Source of the DNA: Ctenosaura bakeri
Taxonomy: Eukaryota; Chordata; Lepidosauria; Squamata; Iguanidae
Assembly: GCA_948474755.1 (NCBI GenBank)
Contig: CAOLHI010001283.1
Coordinates: forward strand, 1-64,000
Reading direction: 5' to 3'
Length of the DNA stretch: 64,000 nt
Part shown: positions 1-11,216 of the stretch, in pieces
Numbering within the stretch: position 1 is the stretch's first letter
Layout: every line of letters starts with the position of its first letter
Notes under the pieces: model-generated
Told to the model about the DNA's origin: nothing
The model's input: the letters and a program-made list of their open reading frames with translations, nothing else
The model's database searches: none
Made by a program: the position numbers and the translations under genes

Positions 1-73
1 TGCAAACCTCAGGATTCCATAGGATGTTGAAAGTGGAATAATAGTACTACAACAGTATAGTGCAGAAATGACC
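1..73. repeat. Right arm of a foldback MITE (truncated by window start)
   Basis: The sequence shows the arm found complete elsewhere in the window: aggattccataggatgttg, then a run containing gtggaataatag, ending gtgcagaaatgacc. The left arm lies outside the window. Complete copies at 34453-34632 and 40853-41004 have GRCCATTTC-type ends and 3 bp target duplications, so I place the family in the Harbinger group by inference. Confidence 0.7.
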
Positions 74-344
74 CTAATATTAGCTAGTAATGTTGGATGA
101 TGCTGTGGATTGAATATAATTTCATTTATTGTGTGATGATTTGTTTTAATCTCACTTTTTTTGTATTTGTGTTTGGACCTAAGCTGTTAAATTATTGCCA
201 GTAAATGGTAGAAAATGGTAGTATTAGTTTTTTTTTAATCTGTACACATTTCCTTCCTCCCTTCCTTCCTCCTTCTCACAACAGCTTGTACAAAAACACC
301 TCAAATTCATATATTTCAAACTGATTTTAACTATCTGATTTTAA

Positions 345-471
345 TAGTATTATTGTTTTAATTGGCTTTTTAAACTTTTGTAGTATATCATTTTAGCCAA
401 TTTCTATTTTAAATTATTGTAAGACCTTGGTAGGTAAAAGGTGGGGTATAAATTGAATAAATCCATAAATC
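345..471 (+). repeat. L2-like LINE 3' tail
   Basis: An AT-rich stretch ends in ggtggggtataaattgaata, the usual form of an L2-type 3' tail (a gtggtataaat block followed by an A/T-rich simple repeat). No coding part is left. The rest of 74-595 shows no gene and no other element I can name. Confidence 0.5.
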
Positions 472-595
472 AAAACCCACAAAACCCACAACAAAAACAA
501 CAGATTAAAAGCAGTTCTGTTTTAATTTCATTTGAACAGAACTGAGAAGGGCTCTTGGTGTTCTGATTCCTGTACATGCATTGTCTGCAGATCTC

Positions 596-782
596 AGGGC
601 AGTGGTGGAGCTTGGAGTGTGTGGAGGAGGGTGGGAGGAGGTGGGGCTATGGCACCAGGGATGTGGCCACTGTGCGTGGGGGCATGACCAGGGTGCACAG
701 GGGCATGGCTGTGGGTCAGGATGCCCCCAAAATATTGCTGCCAGGGGCGAATCATCTCCTGCAGCCCCCGTCCCGATGTGAC
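596..782 (+). repeat. GC-rich dispersed repeat, copy 1 of 4
   Basis: It begins ggcagtggtggagcttggag and ends near cccgatgtgactg. The inside is a degenerate run of ggggcatggcc-like units. Related copies with the same ends and orientation lie at 35466-35672, 50347-50574 and 56793-56996. I see no coding potential, no clear terminal repeats and no certain target duplication. The family is not one I recognise. Confidence 0.75.
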
Positions 783-1067
783 TGTTTCAAGGCATAAAGT
801 CACTTTAGAAGAACTGGAATGCTTTAAAACAAGGTAAACATTATTTAAGCCCCTGAAAAGTTTGTTTGTTCTTAACCAATGGAAGACTAGGTTCTTGAAG
901 CCTGACAAAATACAACACCAAAAGAATCTTGGAGAAAGCTGTAATTCAGTGGTACAACACAAGCTTTGTATGTAAAAAGTCACAAGTTCTATCTCTGGTA
1001 TCACCAGGTAGGGCTGAACTACACCACAACCCCAAATCCTAGAGAGCAGCTTCTAATCAGTGTAGAC

Positions 1068-1391
1068 CAAAGCTTTCCAAACTTTTCATGATGGTGACAC
1101 ACTTTTTTAGACATGCATCATTTTGTAACACAGTAATTTCAGTTTTACTAGCAAACGAGAGGTTAAACTAACCCTTTGTAAGAGATACAGACACATACCT
1201 AAATAGTAATAACAAAAGGTTTAGGGACACAATATATCTCATGAATATGAAAACATCTCATGAAACCTTTCATATATTTTTAAAAATATGATTTATAAAT
1301 AATAATATACATTTCCAAGATTGTAGGTGACATACCTACACACTACAGGCGACACACTAACATGTCACGGCACACTGTTTGGAAAGCCCTG
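1068..1391. mobile_element. Non-autonomous hAT element (324 bp)
   Basis: The left end reads caaagctttccaaac. The right end reads gtttggaaagccctg, its inverse complement. The element is flanked by GTGTAGAC (1060-1067) and GTGTAAAC (1392-1399), an 8 bp target duplication with one mismatch, as expected for hAT transposases. The interior is AT-rich and non-coding. Confidence 0.85.
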
Positions 1392-2154
1392 GTGTAAACA
1401 ACACTAAACTTGGAGAACTGATTCTGGTACAAGGCAGCTTCCTAATCATGTGTGCATTAAACTTGCTTTTTCTTTGCAGTGCTTTATTCATGTGCATCAG
1501 TACATTAGTAAAATAGCAGTGGGGAAGGTAGGTAGGAAACAGAAATGTGTCCAAAAGGGAGCAGTCAAGAGGGTGATGGACCTGGAAATTAAGTCCTATG
1601 AAGATCTTTTAGAAGAATTAGACGTGCTCAGCCTGAAGAAAAGCAGCTGTACAACTTTCCAATTATAAGTGAATATTGCAATCACAATTTAAGTCTCAAT
1701 ATATTTTTGGCAGCATTATAACAAATTATATATTGAATTTGACCCATATGCACTGTCCCCAAAGTTCCATGCATCCAGTGAGGTGCCAGTATAGGACATT
1801 ACAGCAGGACTTTTCTACCTGCACCACTCAGTAAAACTGCACCATATAGATGCAATGTTAAAGCCCCAAAGAAAATATACAAAAAAATGCAAATCCAATT
1901 TAGATGTTCCACTATAAACAACCAACCCCTCCCCCCACGAAATACACAAGTGAAAATACCGCTATCTTACTCCAAGTGAAAAGGACCTAATTCTTAACTG
2001 AAGCTCCTCTTCCAGTCCAGCTCTCCTTCTCTTTCTGAACTAAGCTAGTAAGTACAGCCCATCCTGTAGGGTTTCCCCTACCCACTGGGTTAAACCAATA
2101 ATCCACATCTATCTGTTAGGAATGCCATATAGCACCCTTCCTTGTAGATCTAGC

Positions 2155-2225
2155 ATTGAGCAGTGGTTTGAAATAGATGACCTCCAAGGTCTTCTCCAGT
2201 TTTATGATTCTGTAATTGAAAGGAG
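2155..2225 (+). repeat. CR1 LINE 3' end fragment
   Basis: The segment reads gatgacctccaaggtcttct and then tatgattctgtaattg, matching the conserved 3' end of CR1 LINEs with its ATTCTRTG-type repeat. It is non-coding and strongly 5'-truncated. Confidence 0.65.
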
Positions 2226-2451
2226 AGTGTATTTTGACCTAGGTAGTATGCTTTCCTGCAATGTATACAGCTGCACACTCACAAAACTGCAGACAAAATC
2301 TCAGTGCAGTCAAGCATACAACAATATCAAGATTGTACTGTTGCAGTTTTATCAGCTCCACACCTCCTTGTTGGTATTGCAGACAGGGTGGGCAGACACA
2401 AAGAAAGGAATGGAAACTTGCAGCAAACTATGCTCTGAACAAAACTGCCTG

Positions 2452-2454
<3 letters not shown>

Positions 2455-2511
<57 letters not shown>

Positions 2512-2650
2512 AGAGTCTTCCATAAAAGTGCCCTTTGTACTTATGAATACCAGGATGGTATACAAATACAGCTAAAGGAATAAAATATAATTAAAACAGT
2601 AAAAACTCCAAAACATATAACCAAAATGAAAATGAAAACAAAAGAAAGAA
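2455..2650 (-). repeat. (ATT)n microsatellite with LINE-tail-like flank
   Basis: About 18 ATT units (2455-2510) are followed by a weak match to an L2-type 3' tail on the minus strand and an A-rich stretch. Long apparent frames here (poly-Tyr, poly-Ile) are only the microsatellite translated. Confidence 0.6.
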
Positions 2651-3097
2651 CAATAGCACAAATTAAACAGTTTTTTTTTTAAAAAAAAAACTTTTAAAAA
2701 AACTCAGAGCACAAAAAAAAATCTGGAGTAGTTCCACTACGGAAATGAGTGAGATTGGATAGTTTGATGATCCATTTAGGGTGAAATTCCTATGAAGAGA
2801 ATTTCAGAAGCATCCCTATCTAAATTATTTTTTAAGGTTTGCAAGGCCAGCCTAAACCAAATACCCTCTATTTCTACTATTTGTTGTGAATCAAAAGGTA
2901 GCAAACAATAACGTGTTAACCATTCCATCTCTGCAGTAATTCTTGAGAGAAAAACTAAGTGAAGAGCCAGGGGTAGTCAAAGGCCCTTTTTGCACTTTAT
3001 CTGTTCCCAGCAGGGTCCCATGGGGATCCCAGCAGCAGCTCTGCCAGGAGGGGAATGCAATGGGAGCACTTCTCTCCACACCAGCTGCCTCTGAAAT

Positions 3098-4070
3098 CCA
3101 GGAAGTGCAATGGCCCTGCCTCTTCCTGCCGTATCGCAGCTGGTACTTGTTATCACGGTTATGATATGTCTGGTGAGAGCACTAGATATCCTTTTGACAT
3201 CAAATAATTTGGCCTTTGCTTGACCTTTCTCTGCCACCCTGCTCCACATGTTTGCAGAGGTCCACTGGACAAGCACGTATTCGGCGCGGCCGTTAATTGT
3301 TGTACATTCCAAACCTCATTCAGACAGGCAACTTAAGCCTCTCCGTTGCTTTAGGGAAAAACCTTCTTGCAAACCGGCTTTGCTCAGCACAAATCTTTAC
3401 AAAGACGCATGGCCACGAGCTGAGCCATTCCTTTATATTGAGCTATTTACATACTGGCCATACTATTGTCATCAAGCGCTAAGCCCATCATGCAAAACCT
3501 GACTTTTTCCAACTCCTTTGTCCAGCTCGAAATTTCCTTTGTTCTCACCAAGCATGGCATAGCCTTTAGGTAAAATCTACCCTATAAAAAAATCCCCATT
3601 TTCGGGACTACCTCGGAACACTTTGGACTTCCATCCTGCCTTGCTGTCGGTTTGTCCAGTGAGCTCCCCTCAGCTAATCGTGCTGAACTTTGTTCCCTGC
3701 AACCTCCTCTTCTCTCCAGGACTAGAAGACCAGGTGTCATATTACCCATTCCCCAAAGCTCTCCATTTCTGTTTCTCAGTTAGTTAGTATATGTCTTGTC
3801 TTTCGTGTTGCTTGTCTTCAATAATATATTATTTGTTACTTTAAAACCTTGTCTAGCCGCTCTCTGACCTGACGCTGTATACATAGGGTTAAAGATCCTA
3901 GCTGAAGTTACCCTGCCTCTCGTTAGCTTAAGAGAGTGCTCGAGCTTAATTTCTCCCATCTTGTGTTTTTATTTGGTTATTTGGGTGCCCCTCCCAGGAC
4001 CCCCAACATACAGGGTAACATACTGCCCCAGGGTGCACTGGGGCAAGAAGCGCAGCCATTGCACTTCTGG
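3098..4070. repeat. Inverted-repeat element split by a solo LTR
   Basis: The left arm (3098-3119, ccaggaagtgcaatggccct) and right arm (4052-4070, gccattgcacttctgg) are imperfect inverse complements. Removing the LTR at 3148-4020 and one copy of its TACT duplication brings the arms to about 60 bp apart. This looks like an older foldback element hit by the LTR. Its outer limits are not resolved. Confidence 0.5.
3148..4020 (+). mobile_element. Solo LTR, copy 1 (plus orientation)
   Basis: This 873 bp unit begins TGTTATC and ends GGTAACA, the short inverted repeat typical of LTRs. It is flanked by a perfect 4 bp duplication, TACT (3144-3147 and 4021-4024). A promoter-like TATAAAA lies at 3583-3589. 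Three relatives are at 22211-23095, 28393-29382 and 57188-58067. No internal retroviral or Gypsy coding region is present, consistent with recombination between the two LTRs of a former full element. A 4 bp duplication fits class I endogenous retroviruses and some Gypsy elements; I cannot choose between them. Confidence 0.88.
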
Positions 4071-5834
4071 ACCCTCTGCACACCAGGCAAGTGCGGGATG
4101 GCAGCATGATCATAGGTCACTGACAGGGAAAACCCATCAATGATTTACTCCATGATTGCATTGCCTGAAGATGGGAGTGTTGTAAATAAAAAGGAAATTC
4201 AGAAGATAAAATAGGGAAAGATAAATAGTCTTTTATATATTCTAGTTAAAAGATAAAAATAGCATATGGGTTCTTTAATATACAAAATGTTAAAAGAGAA
4301 CACGAGCAAGTTTGGCAAGTTAAAATACAGAATATATCAGAATATAATACAATACCACAATGAAGCAGGATATGATACAAACTGCAACAACAGCAAATCA
4401 GAGCAAATCAGGTAGTGAGTGTTCACTAAGAGAATGCTACTCTTATAGAGCCTTTACAACTGCTCCCAATAACAGTAGCAGGTGAAGATCCTATATAACA
4501 CCAGTAGACCAATTAACCCCATAATGACTAAAGTTGTAAGTCTTGTCAGTTCCAACAGGGAGAAGGACAGGACCACGATGACATCAAATGTAACCATCGT
4601 TGCTGCCCCATCCTTCTCTTATCCCCGTTGCAGGATGACAACATTCTGTGAAAATGGCCAAAATCTGTGGAACTCTCCTCTCTGGGAGTCTTGCTTAGGG
4701 TCAAATATTTTTGAAAGTTTTGAAACTGTTCACATTTGATGTAGACCTGGAATGCTTTTGGTAACTTACTGTAGTGTAACATTTTTGGGAATGATGCATT
4801 GTGGCAATGCTGGAACTGTGGCTCACAGATGAAAAATGGGACAAGGCTACAGTCCTTTTAATAGTTGTGTAGAAGAGGGAATTTCACAGATATTGCTTGC
4901 CAGACAGGAGGCACCTATATAAATTCCCTCTTCTACGTAGCCATTAACAATGCAGGAGCCCTGCCCTGTTTTTTACCTAGTAGGGACAGCAAAAAAGCTG
5001 TCTGTTGCTGCTAGCTCGTGAGCAGCATGGGAGCCAATAGGAAAGCTTTCTCTTGTGATGCAGATAACTTCTTATTTCACACTCTCCAACACACACACCT
5101 TTATCACCACAGCACCACTAGGCTTGCTAGGTCTCCAAGCCTAGACCTTCTTCTCCAGTCCCCAGGAACTGGCGAAGAAATCTTAGGGTGAGAGTGCTGC
5201 CTTGCAAGCTGTGTGTATATATCCTTTCCTCATCCGCCAGACTTAATTTTTAAAATTTTGAATGACATACTTTAATATCATGCCTAATTATCATGCTCAG
5301 TAATATCTCCAAGGTCTGTCACAAGAGAGTCGTTCAGATTTTGTTGCTTCAGTCTCAGGCCGTGGGAGAGTCCTGACTGGCAACCCTAGGTGCCACTAAC
5401 AGCCATTATATTGTACTGTTGCCCATGCTGCTGCTGCTGCCTCCTACACTGATATGTATAAATTAGCCAATAAGACCATAGCCTAGAATTACTTCTTCAG
5501 ATTGAGTCTTTTTTGTGAATATGTGTGTTGTGATAATTTTAGACTTAGCTGACTTTGGCTTGAGTTGGATCAAGATCTAATGGGAGCAGAACTGCTAATA
5601 CAGGAGTGAGCAGCTGTGGAGCATCTCCTGACAACACTCACCCCAGTTTCTACCTCTGTGGGCCGCACCTGCCACCTCCTTTCTTTAAAAAAAAGTCTAT
5701 TTGAGGATCCTCAAAAGATGTGCCCCAAAAAGCACTAAAATGGGCAATTGTGAAGGTGGGGGGTATAGTTATGTGGAGGCAAAATTTTGCCCCAAATTAT
5801 GTTTCATCAGTCCCCAAATCTCTATTTATAGAAA
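4025..5834. other. Gene-free stretch with a hairpin MITE core
   Basis: No gene is supported here. The only clear structure is a perfect 16 bp inverted repeat, gtagaagagggaattt at 4869-4884 and its complement at 4921-4936, with 36 bp between them. A related but decayed sequence is at 48505-48670, so this is probably the centre of a dispersed DNA element. The remainder is AT-rich and unassigned. Confidence 0.6.
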
Positions 5835-6189
5835 ATGAGTCAACTGCAAACCTACACTTTTTGTAATTGTTCCAAATCTGCTATTTTTTGCTAGTAATAT
5901 AGTGTCATCTGCATATCTTAAATGGCTGATATTTCTTCTTCTAGTTTTCTTACCTCCTTACTCCAGGTCTAATCTTGCTTTACATGCAATATGTTCAGTG
6001 TACAAGTCAGAGTGATAAAATACAACTTTGCTTGATCCCCTTGCCAGTTGGAAACCATTTTGTTCTCCGTGTTCTGTCCTAATGGTTTTTTTGACCTGTG
6101 TGCTGGTTATGCATCAGGAAAATCAAAGGTTGTAGCATACCCATTTCTTCAAAAGTGATCCAAATTTTTTCATGATCTACACAATCAAA
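5835..6189 (-). pseudogene. RTE/BovB-like LINE reverse transcriptase, 3' portion
   Basis: Read on the minus strand from 6189 downward, this encodes a broken reverse transcriptase. It starts with FDCVDHEKIW and goes on through GMLQPL. A TGKGIKQSCILS segment follows, and then the YADDT catalytic box in another frame near 5890-5930. Frameshifts and stops break it. The upstream half of the same LINE resumes at 13545, on the other side of the Harbinger transposon. The copy ends shortly after the YADD box, so its 3' part is missing. Confidence 0.8.
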
Positions 6190-6221
6190 GGCCCTTTTCT
6201 CACGGGGTTTTTAAATCTTCC
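6190..6221 (+). repeat. Harbinger left terminal inverted repeat
   Basis: It is paired with 13513-13544 on the other strand. The strongest match is the outer 18 bp plus the inner aaatcttcc block, with five mismatches over 32 bp. The same GGCCCTT outer motif occurs in the MITEs at 24141, 47118 and 54418. Confidence 0.88.
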
Positions 6222-8904
6222 ATTCGACCTTGATTGGGTCCCTTTTTTCATGTTAGAGAGCACGTGGTCACATTAAACTTTTTGGTTTCTCCCCCCCAAT
6301 CCAGCGGGGGAGCCCCCAATCAGCATTTCCGCGCACTTTTCAAAGACCGGATAAAATGTGGTCTTTTCCTCCAATCCGCGCTGGGTTTCGTGAGAAAGCG
6401 ACGGTGCGTCCTTGTCGGCCGATCAGAGGGAGGGATCAAGGCGTGGCCACAGAACCCACAGGACCGCCTCCAGCACGAGTGGACGGCGCCATTTTCCAAA
6501 CCCCTGAAGCGGCTGCAAGGGGAAGAAAAGGGGACGAGGAACGGTGGCAAAAAAGGGAAAGGGTTTGGGTTTTTTCCCCTTTTAATTTTTATCCGTGGGG
6601 CATCGTGATTTGCGAGCCGGGGGCTGTGTTCCCAAGGTGCCCTGGGATGGGGCTTGGGCTGCCCTGCCCTGGAGACAACACTCGCAGAGTGTTTGGGCCC
6701 CCTTTCCTCGCGGGGTCAGAAAGTGTCCCGCCACTATCCTCCTTTACAGCCCTCTGTATAGAACCCGGGAGGTGGCCCACTGTGGTTATAAATACGGGGA
6801 CGAGGGGGTGGTGGTGGCTGGCGAGTGGATCCTCGCTGAGGATGGCATGGCAGGATGTTTTTTAAAAGTGATGGAAAATTGGGAAAACTGGGGAGGGGGG
6901 GGGGAGGGAACGCCCAAAGCAGCCATGGCGCCAAACCCGTTCTCCAGGTTACGTTGGAAGCGGGATCAGGCGCAGTGACGATTTGGCGATGGCTGCTGTG
7001 CTGTTCCGGCACGAGGTCCCCGTGCAAACTTTGACTGGGAAACTTTTTTCCTGTTTATTGGGGCCTACCTGTGGATGCATAAACGTCTTTTTTTTCTCTG
7101 GGGATATTTCGCCCGCAGAGAAAAAGGGCCCCTTGGAAATCTTCCTTTTTAAACCAGATTCTGGACTGGGGATGTAGGGGGTAGTGGCTTTGTTTGTCCC
7201 CTGACAGTAGTTATTTTTCTACGACTGACATGAATACAGTCACGCCCCAGGGGGGGCCTGCTGTTTATTTTCTGGCCCCCCCACCCGTGCCACATGCAAG
7301 GGGGAAGATTTTCCGGCCAGGGCAGGAACTCAGTAGTTTTCCACGCTTTTTTAGCTGTCCAGGACATGGCAGAGATCCATAGGGCAATGGAACGCGAATC
7401 TTTTTTTTGGGGGAGGCAAGCCCCGCTGTGTGTTTCGTACTGTTTGGTTTGTTGACAAATACTAACCCCCCTCCTTGTCTCCACGGGTTTTGGAAATCCA
7501 TGGGGAGTGTGCATTCCCACTGCAAATCTTTCCACGCAGTGTTGATCCAAGCTGAAAACTCCATGCTACACTCCCCCCTTCCACCTTTTCGCCAAACACG
7601 CAAAACAGTTTGTCTTGCTGGAAAATTTTCCCCAGCGGTCCATGACTGAAACAGTGCCATGTCACAGACGCCACGCTGACCTAACAGCTTTGCAGGGGGG
7701 GGAACATGCAAGGAGCCACACACCAACTTGAAGGAATAAATTTTTAATAAATGCTTTCTTTTCCAAAAAATATATATTTACATAGGCTTTTTCATAAAAA
7801 AAAAAAAAGTGCTGTACAGGGTGGGTGTGCGTTTGGGGAAGGGCTGGGGGTTTAAACATTGGGATTACAACTTTCTACCCGGGGGACGGGGGGTTTCCTC
7901 CTTGGCTCCTCCACATCCCCCCCTGGCTGTCGGGTTGGGGGTGTTTTTGGGTCTGCTCCCCAAAAACAGTTAAAATTTTGATTAGGCATGTGCGCATCCA
8001 CAACGGTCTTTTTGAAGGAGAAAACTTTACTGTGTCGTTTATTAATTGTTGGGGCGTTGGGGGGAAATGAAAAATGAAGCCAAGGGCCACTTAAAAAGAG
8101 GTTTTCCTACCTTCCATCCCTGCCATGCCCTGCGTGTCCACGGGGGGTTGGTGGCCAGGCGCATGGCGTCTTCTCCTATGGAAATGCAACAGTAAATTAG
8201 CGGGGGTTTATCCTCAGGCAGGGTGCATCCCCCTTGGGGGGGATACCCGACAACCACTTCCTGGGGTTCCCATAGCCACACAGGCGCTGTGTGTTGCGCT
8301 TACTCACGTCTGCCACTGGCTGTCCAGCTGGGGCTCCCCGCCGCACTCCACAGGCTGCGCATTACCTCGAAAAAGGGAGGCCTTGCGTGGGGGGCGGGTG
8401 GCCGTGTAGGAGCGAGGGCGGCTAAAACTGTCCGCGTAACCCGCGGAAACGGATCCGGACCTCCTCCACACTCCTCTCGTGGCCATCTCGCGTAAACAGG
8501 GGGCAACGGTGTGGAGGTGCTCATCATCGTCTCCCCTTGTGTGGGGGCGCATCAGTTCCGTCACACCGCCACACCACCTTACCATGGCCAACATCTCCCT
8601 GGTCTCGAATTCCACCACTCCCAGGCCCCTCCTCAACCGGTCCGGCCGCCATTGCCGCTCCCCTTCCGCCTCCACTATCAAACCACGCGGCTGCAGTACC
8701 AGTGATTGTCCACTAGGGTTTTTTCCCCCCTTTTCCGCGCGCCAGGAGGACGCATGCACGAAATGCGACGAGGGAAGTAAAACAAAGGGAGGGATTTTGG
8801 TTGCGGACGTGTAGTGGGGGAAGGAGGTTTGCAAAAGGAAAAAAAACCCCAAAATAAAAAGGTAACATGCAAAGCGGGGGCACACGCGGGGGAGTGACTG
8901 CAGC
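6222..8904. other. Long GC/CpG-rich leader region of the Harbinger element
   Basis: This 2.7 kb lies between the left terminal repeat and the probable start of the MYB-like gene. It has many CpGs and long G and C runs. Long frames exist on both strands (for example a 214-codon minus frame at 8304-8948), but none shows a recognisable domain, so I take them as high-GC chance frames. The region probably contains the promoter of the MYB-like gene. A third gene here cannot be excluded. Confidence 0.55.
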
Positions 8905-10890
8905 ATGGAGGAGGGGGTTTCCTTTGAGGCAACAGCCCATAAGGGCAAGAGGCTTGGCCTGGCGCCATACGGAGATAAAAAATCTCCTGGACATTTGGGG
9001 TGAACGTGGGTTTCCAGAGGGACCTCCAGGCTACCTACGAAATATAAAATTTTCGGGGACTTTGCGAGGGAAATGATTAGAAGGGGACATGGCGGACCGC
9101 TGAGGAGTGCAGGACAAAACTAAAAGACTGCGTGCAGCCTACCGTGAGGCTGTGGCGGCAAATAAACGGACGGGCGCAGCCGGGTGGAATGTCCCTACTT
9201 TGATGAACTATCCAGGTTTTTGGGGGGGGAGGTGCCGAACCTCCAAGAGTATGAGGTTTGGGGTCGCCATGGGACCCGAGCAACCAGAGAATGAGAATGT
9301 GGCTAGAAGGTACGTGGGCGCGAGTCGGGTTTTTCCCATCCCCTATATGAATGTTTTGCGCCCCAAATTTTTTCTCATTTTTCGGGGCTAAAGCGTAGCC
9401 AGGAACTGTTTGAACACACATCATATGATGGGGAATCGTAGGTGAGGCTGCATGGGTTTACAATACATTACATTTGGATTTAGTCTACAATAACCCTTCG
9501 CGGATTCAGGGCCACTCAGGAAAAGGGCCCATAAACAAAACAGGTGGATGGGGGCCCAAAGAGCAGGCATCAGATGCGAGCAGGGCGCATACGTCATGGC
9601 CACAAAGGCCCACCACTCGTGCTGTCCTTTTGAATACTTCTTCTTTTGCAGCAAAAGGGGTGGCATCTCTACTTCCCAAGGACCTTTTCACTCTCTAGGG
9701 TCCATCAGGGCCATTTAATTACCGTGATCCCTTCTTTCCCAGCAGGAGTGAGGAAATTCCAAAAGGAGCAACTTTATGGGACTTAAGTGACAACGTCTTG
9801 TCCCAGGCCAACCCCTTATAGCCTCCTGCTGCAAGGTCTAACTATTTCGTTTTACCTCCAAGCAGGGATCAAGGACAGCCGCCCCACACCTATGGAGGTT
9901 GAAACTCCTGCACCGGGGAGTTCTAGCACCACGGCTGCTGGTGGTTAAGGTGTCCTGCAGCCGAAATATTGCTGGGGGGAGTTTTTTTCATCGGGATAAC
10001 CGTGGTATGATTTGTCACCACAGGTTTGGAGATTCAAGCATGGCATTCGCGGCGGCCTTGATATGCCCATTGTACTTTTCGGCCTTCATGGCCGGGACAA
10101 CCTCAGCATGCTGTTATCTTCACAGTTAAAGTTTCTGTGCAACCGTTAGGGCAATGCCCGGAAAATAGCATTTTCCATTCTGCCTGTTGGGACTGCCATT
10201 TAACGTTTCTTGGCAACCTTCCTGTTGGAGGCTGAAACCTTACATGAAGCAAGGTACATGACTGTGATAAGTGTTTTGGGGTTTTATCTTTCTACAGTTG
10301 TATGAGTACCTTGATTTTTAAAAAAAATCTATCTAATCGCCACTTGCTCATACATGTTGTGTCCTAGCTCCGAATGATGCACATGTCCGCACCATGTAGA
10401 TTGACTTCTCAATCTTATTCTGAACAGAGCTGCCTCAGCACTAGCCCGGACAGGGAGAGCGAGATGCCCATGGCAAATGTCCCCCCCGTCACGCCTGAGG
10501 ATGAGCAGGAACAGAACCGCGCGGGGGGCTGAGACAAGGCGTTTGCCCGCAAGAGCAACCTTGGACTTTATGCGCGAGGAAAGGAACTTGCAACAGATGG
10601 CCATGGATCGCGAGCAGGCGTCTTAGATGCGAAGGGCAGAGAATCGCGGGAGGAGATAATATCAATTCTAAGGGTATGCACCAATGCCATGTCCAATATT
10701 TCAGATGCGGTTACGGGCATGGGGGGGACAACCAATCACCCTCTGGCTCTTCGCAGTCCCGACAGCTAACTTTTGGGGAGCACAGCGCAAACGTAGCCGG
10801 GAGCAGCACAGAGGCGGCTCCCAGCCAGGAGCAGGAGGGGGGGAAGGGGGCCGCAAGGGCCAGGAAGCCAAGGCAAATTTATAGCCCTTG
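8905..10890 (+). pseudogene. MYB/trihelix-like DNA-binding protein of the Harbinger element (decayed)
   Basis: In Harbinger elements this second protein binds the transposon ends and helps bring the nuclease to the nucleus. A probable ATG is at 8905. The trihelix-like domain follows in pieces: WRHTEIKNLLDIWGERGFPE (about 8960-9010), a stop and frameshift, then DKTKRLRAAYREAVAANKRTG (about 9110-9175). A possible splice donor (aag/gtacgtgg, near 9308) and acceptor (cttcttttgcag, near 9650) suggest an intron. A linker with PMEVETPAPGSSSTTAAG lies near 9890-9945. The C-terminal helix, with SREEIISILR and TNAMSNISDAVTGMGG, lies near 10645-10725. Stops and frame changes mean it is not functional as read. 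The family assignment rests on motif pattern and on the neighbouring nuclease gene. Confidence 0.82.
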
Positions 10891-11216
10891 ACATGTTGTG
10901 GACCCTGGCGCATGAAAATCGAGGTCTAGCTTTTTCCCTTTCCCCAAACAGGGCAACGATGTATTTGTTTTTTTATGAGAAGTGTTCATAACAGACCGTT
11001 TCTCCCTAAAAGATATTTTTTATCCGCATTTTTCACAACAGTCAAATAAAACCTACTACCATTTTCTACAAACAGACTCAATATTTATTTGTTATTACTT
11101 TTTTGGGTTTAATGGCCATCGAATAACATTAGAGGTCAAAACGGTCAAGGTACAGCGAAGGAAGACCTACTCCTTGCTGTGTGGGGGCACCAAAAAAGGG
11201 GGGGAACCAGTGACAG

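Noticed and set aside
2122..2575. Frames with long poly-Tyr or poly-Ile runs
   Set aside because: They are the (ATT)n microsatellite read in different frames.
8304..8948. 214-codon minus-strand frame in the Harbinger leader
   Set aside because: Located in high-GC DNA where stops are rare; no recognisable domain, and plus-strand frames of similar quality overlap it. I left a third gene as a possibility only.
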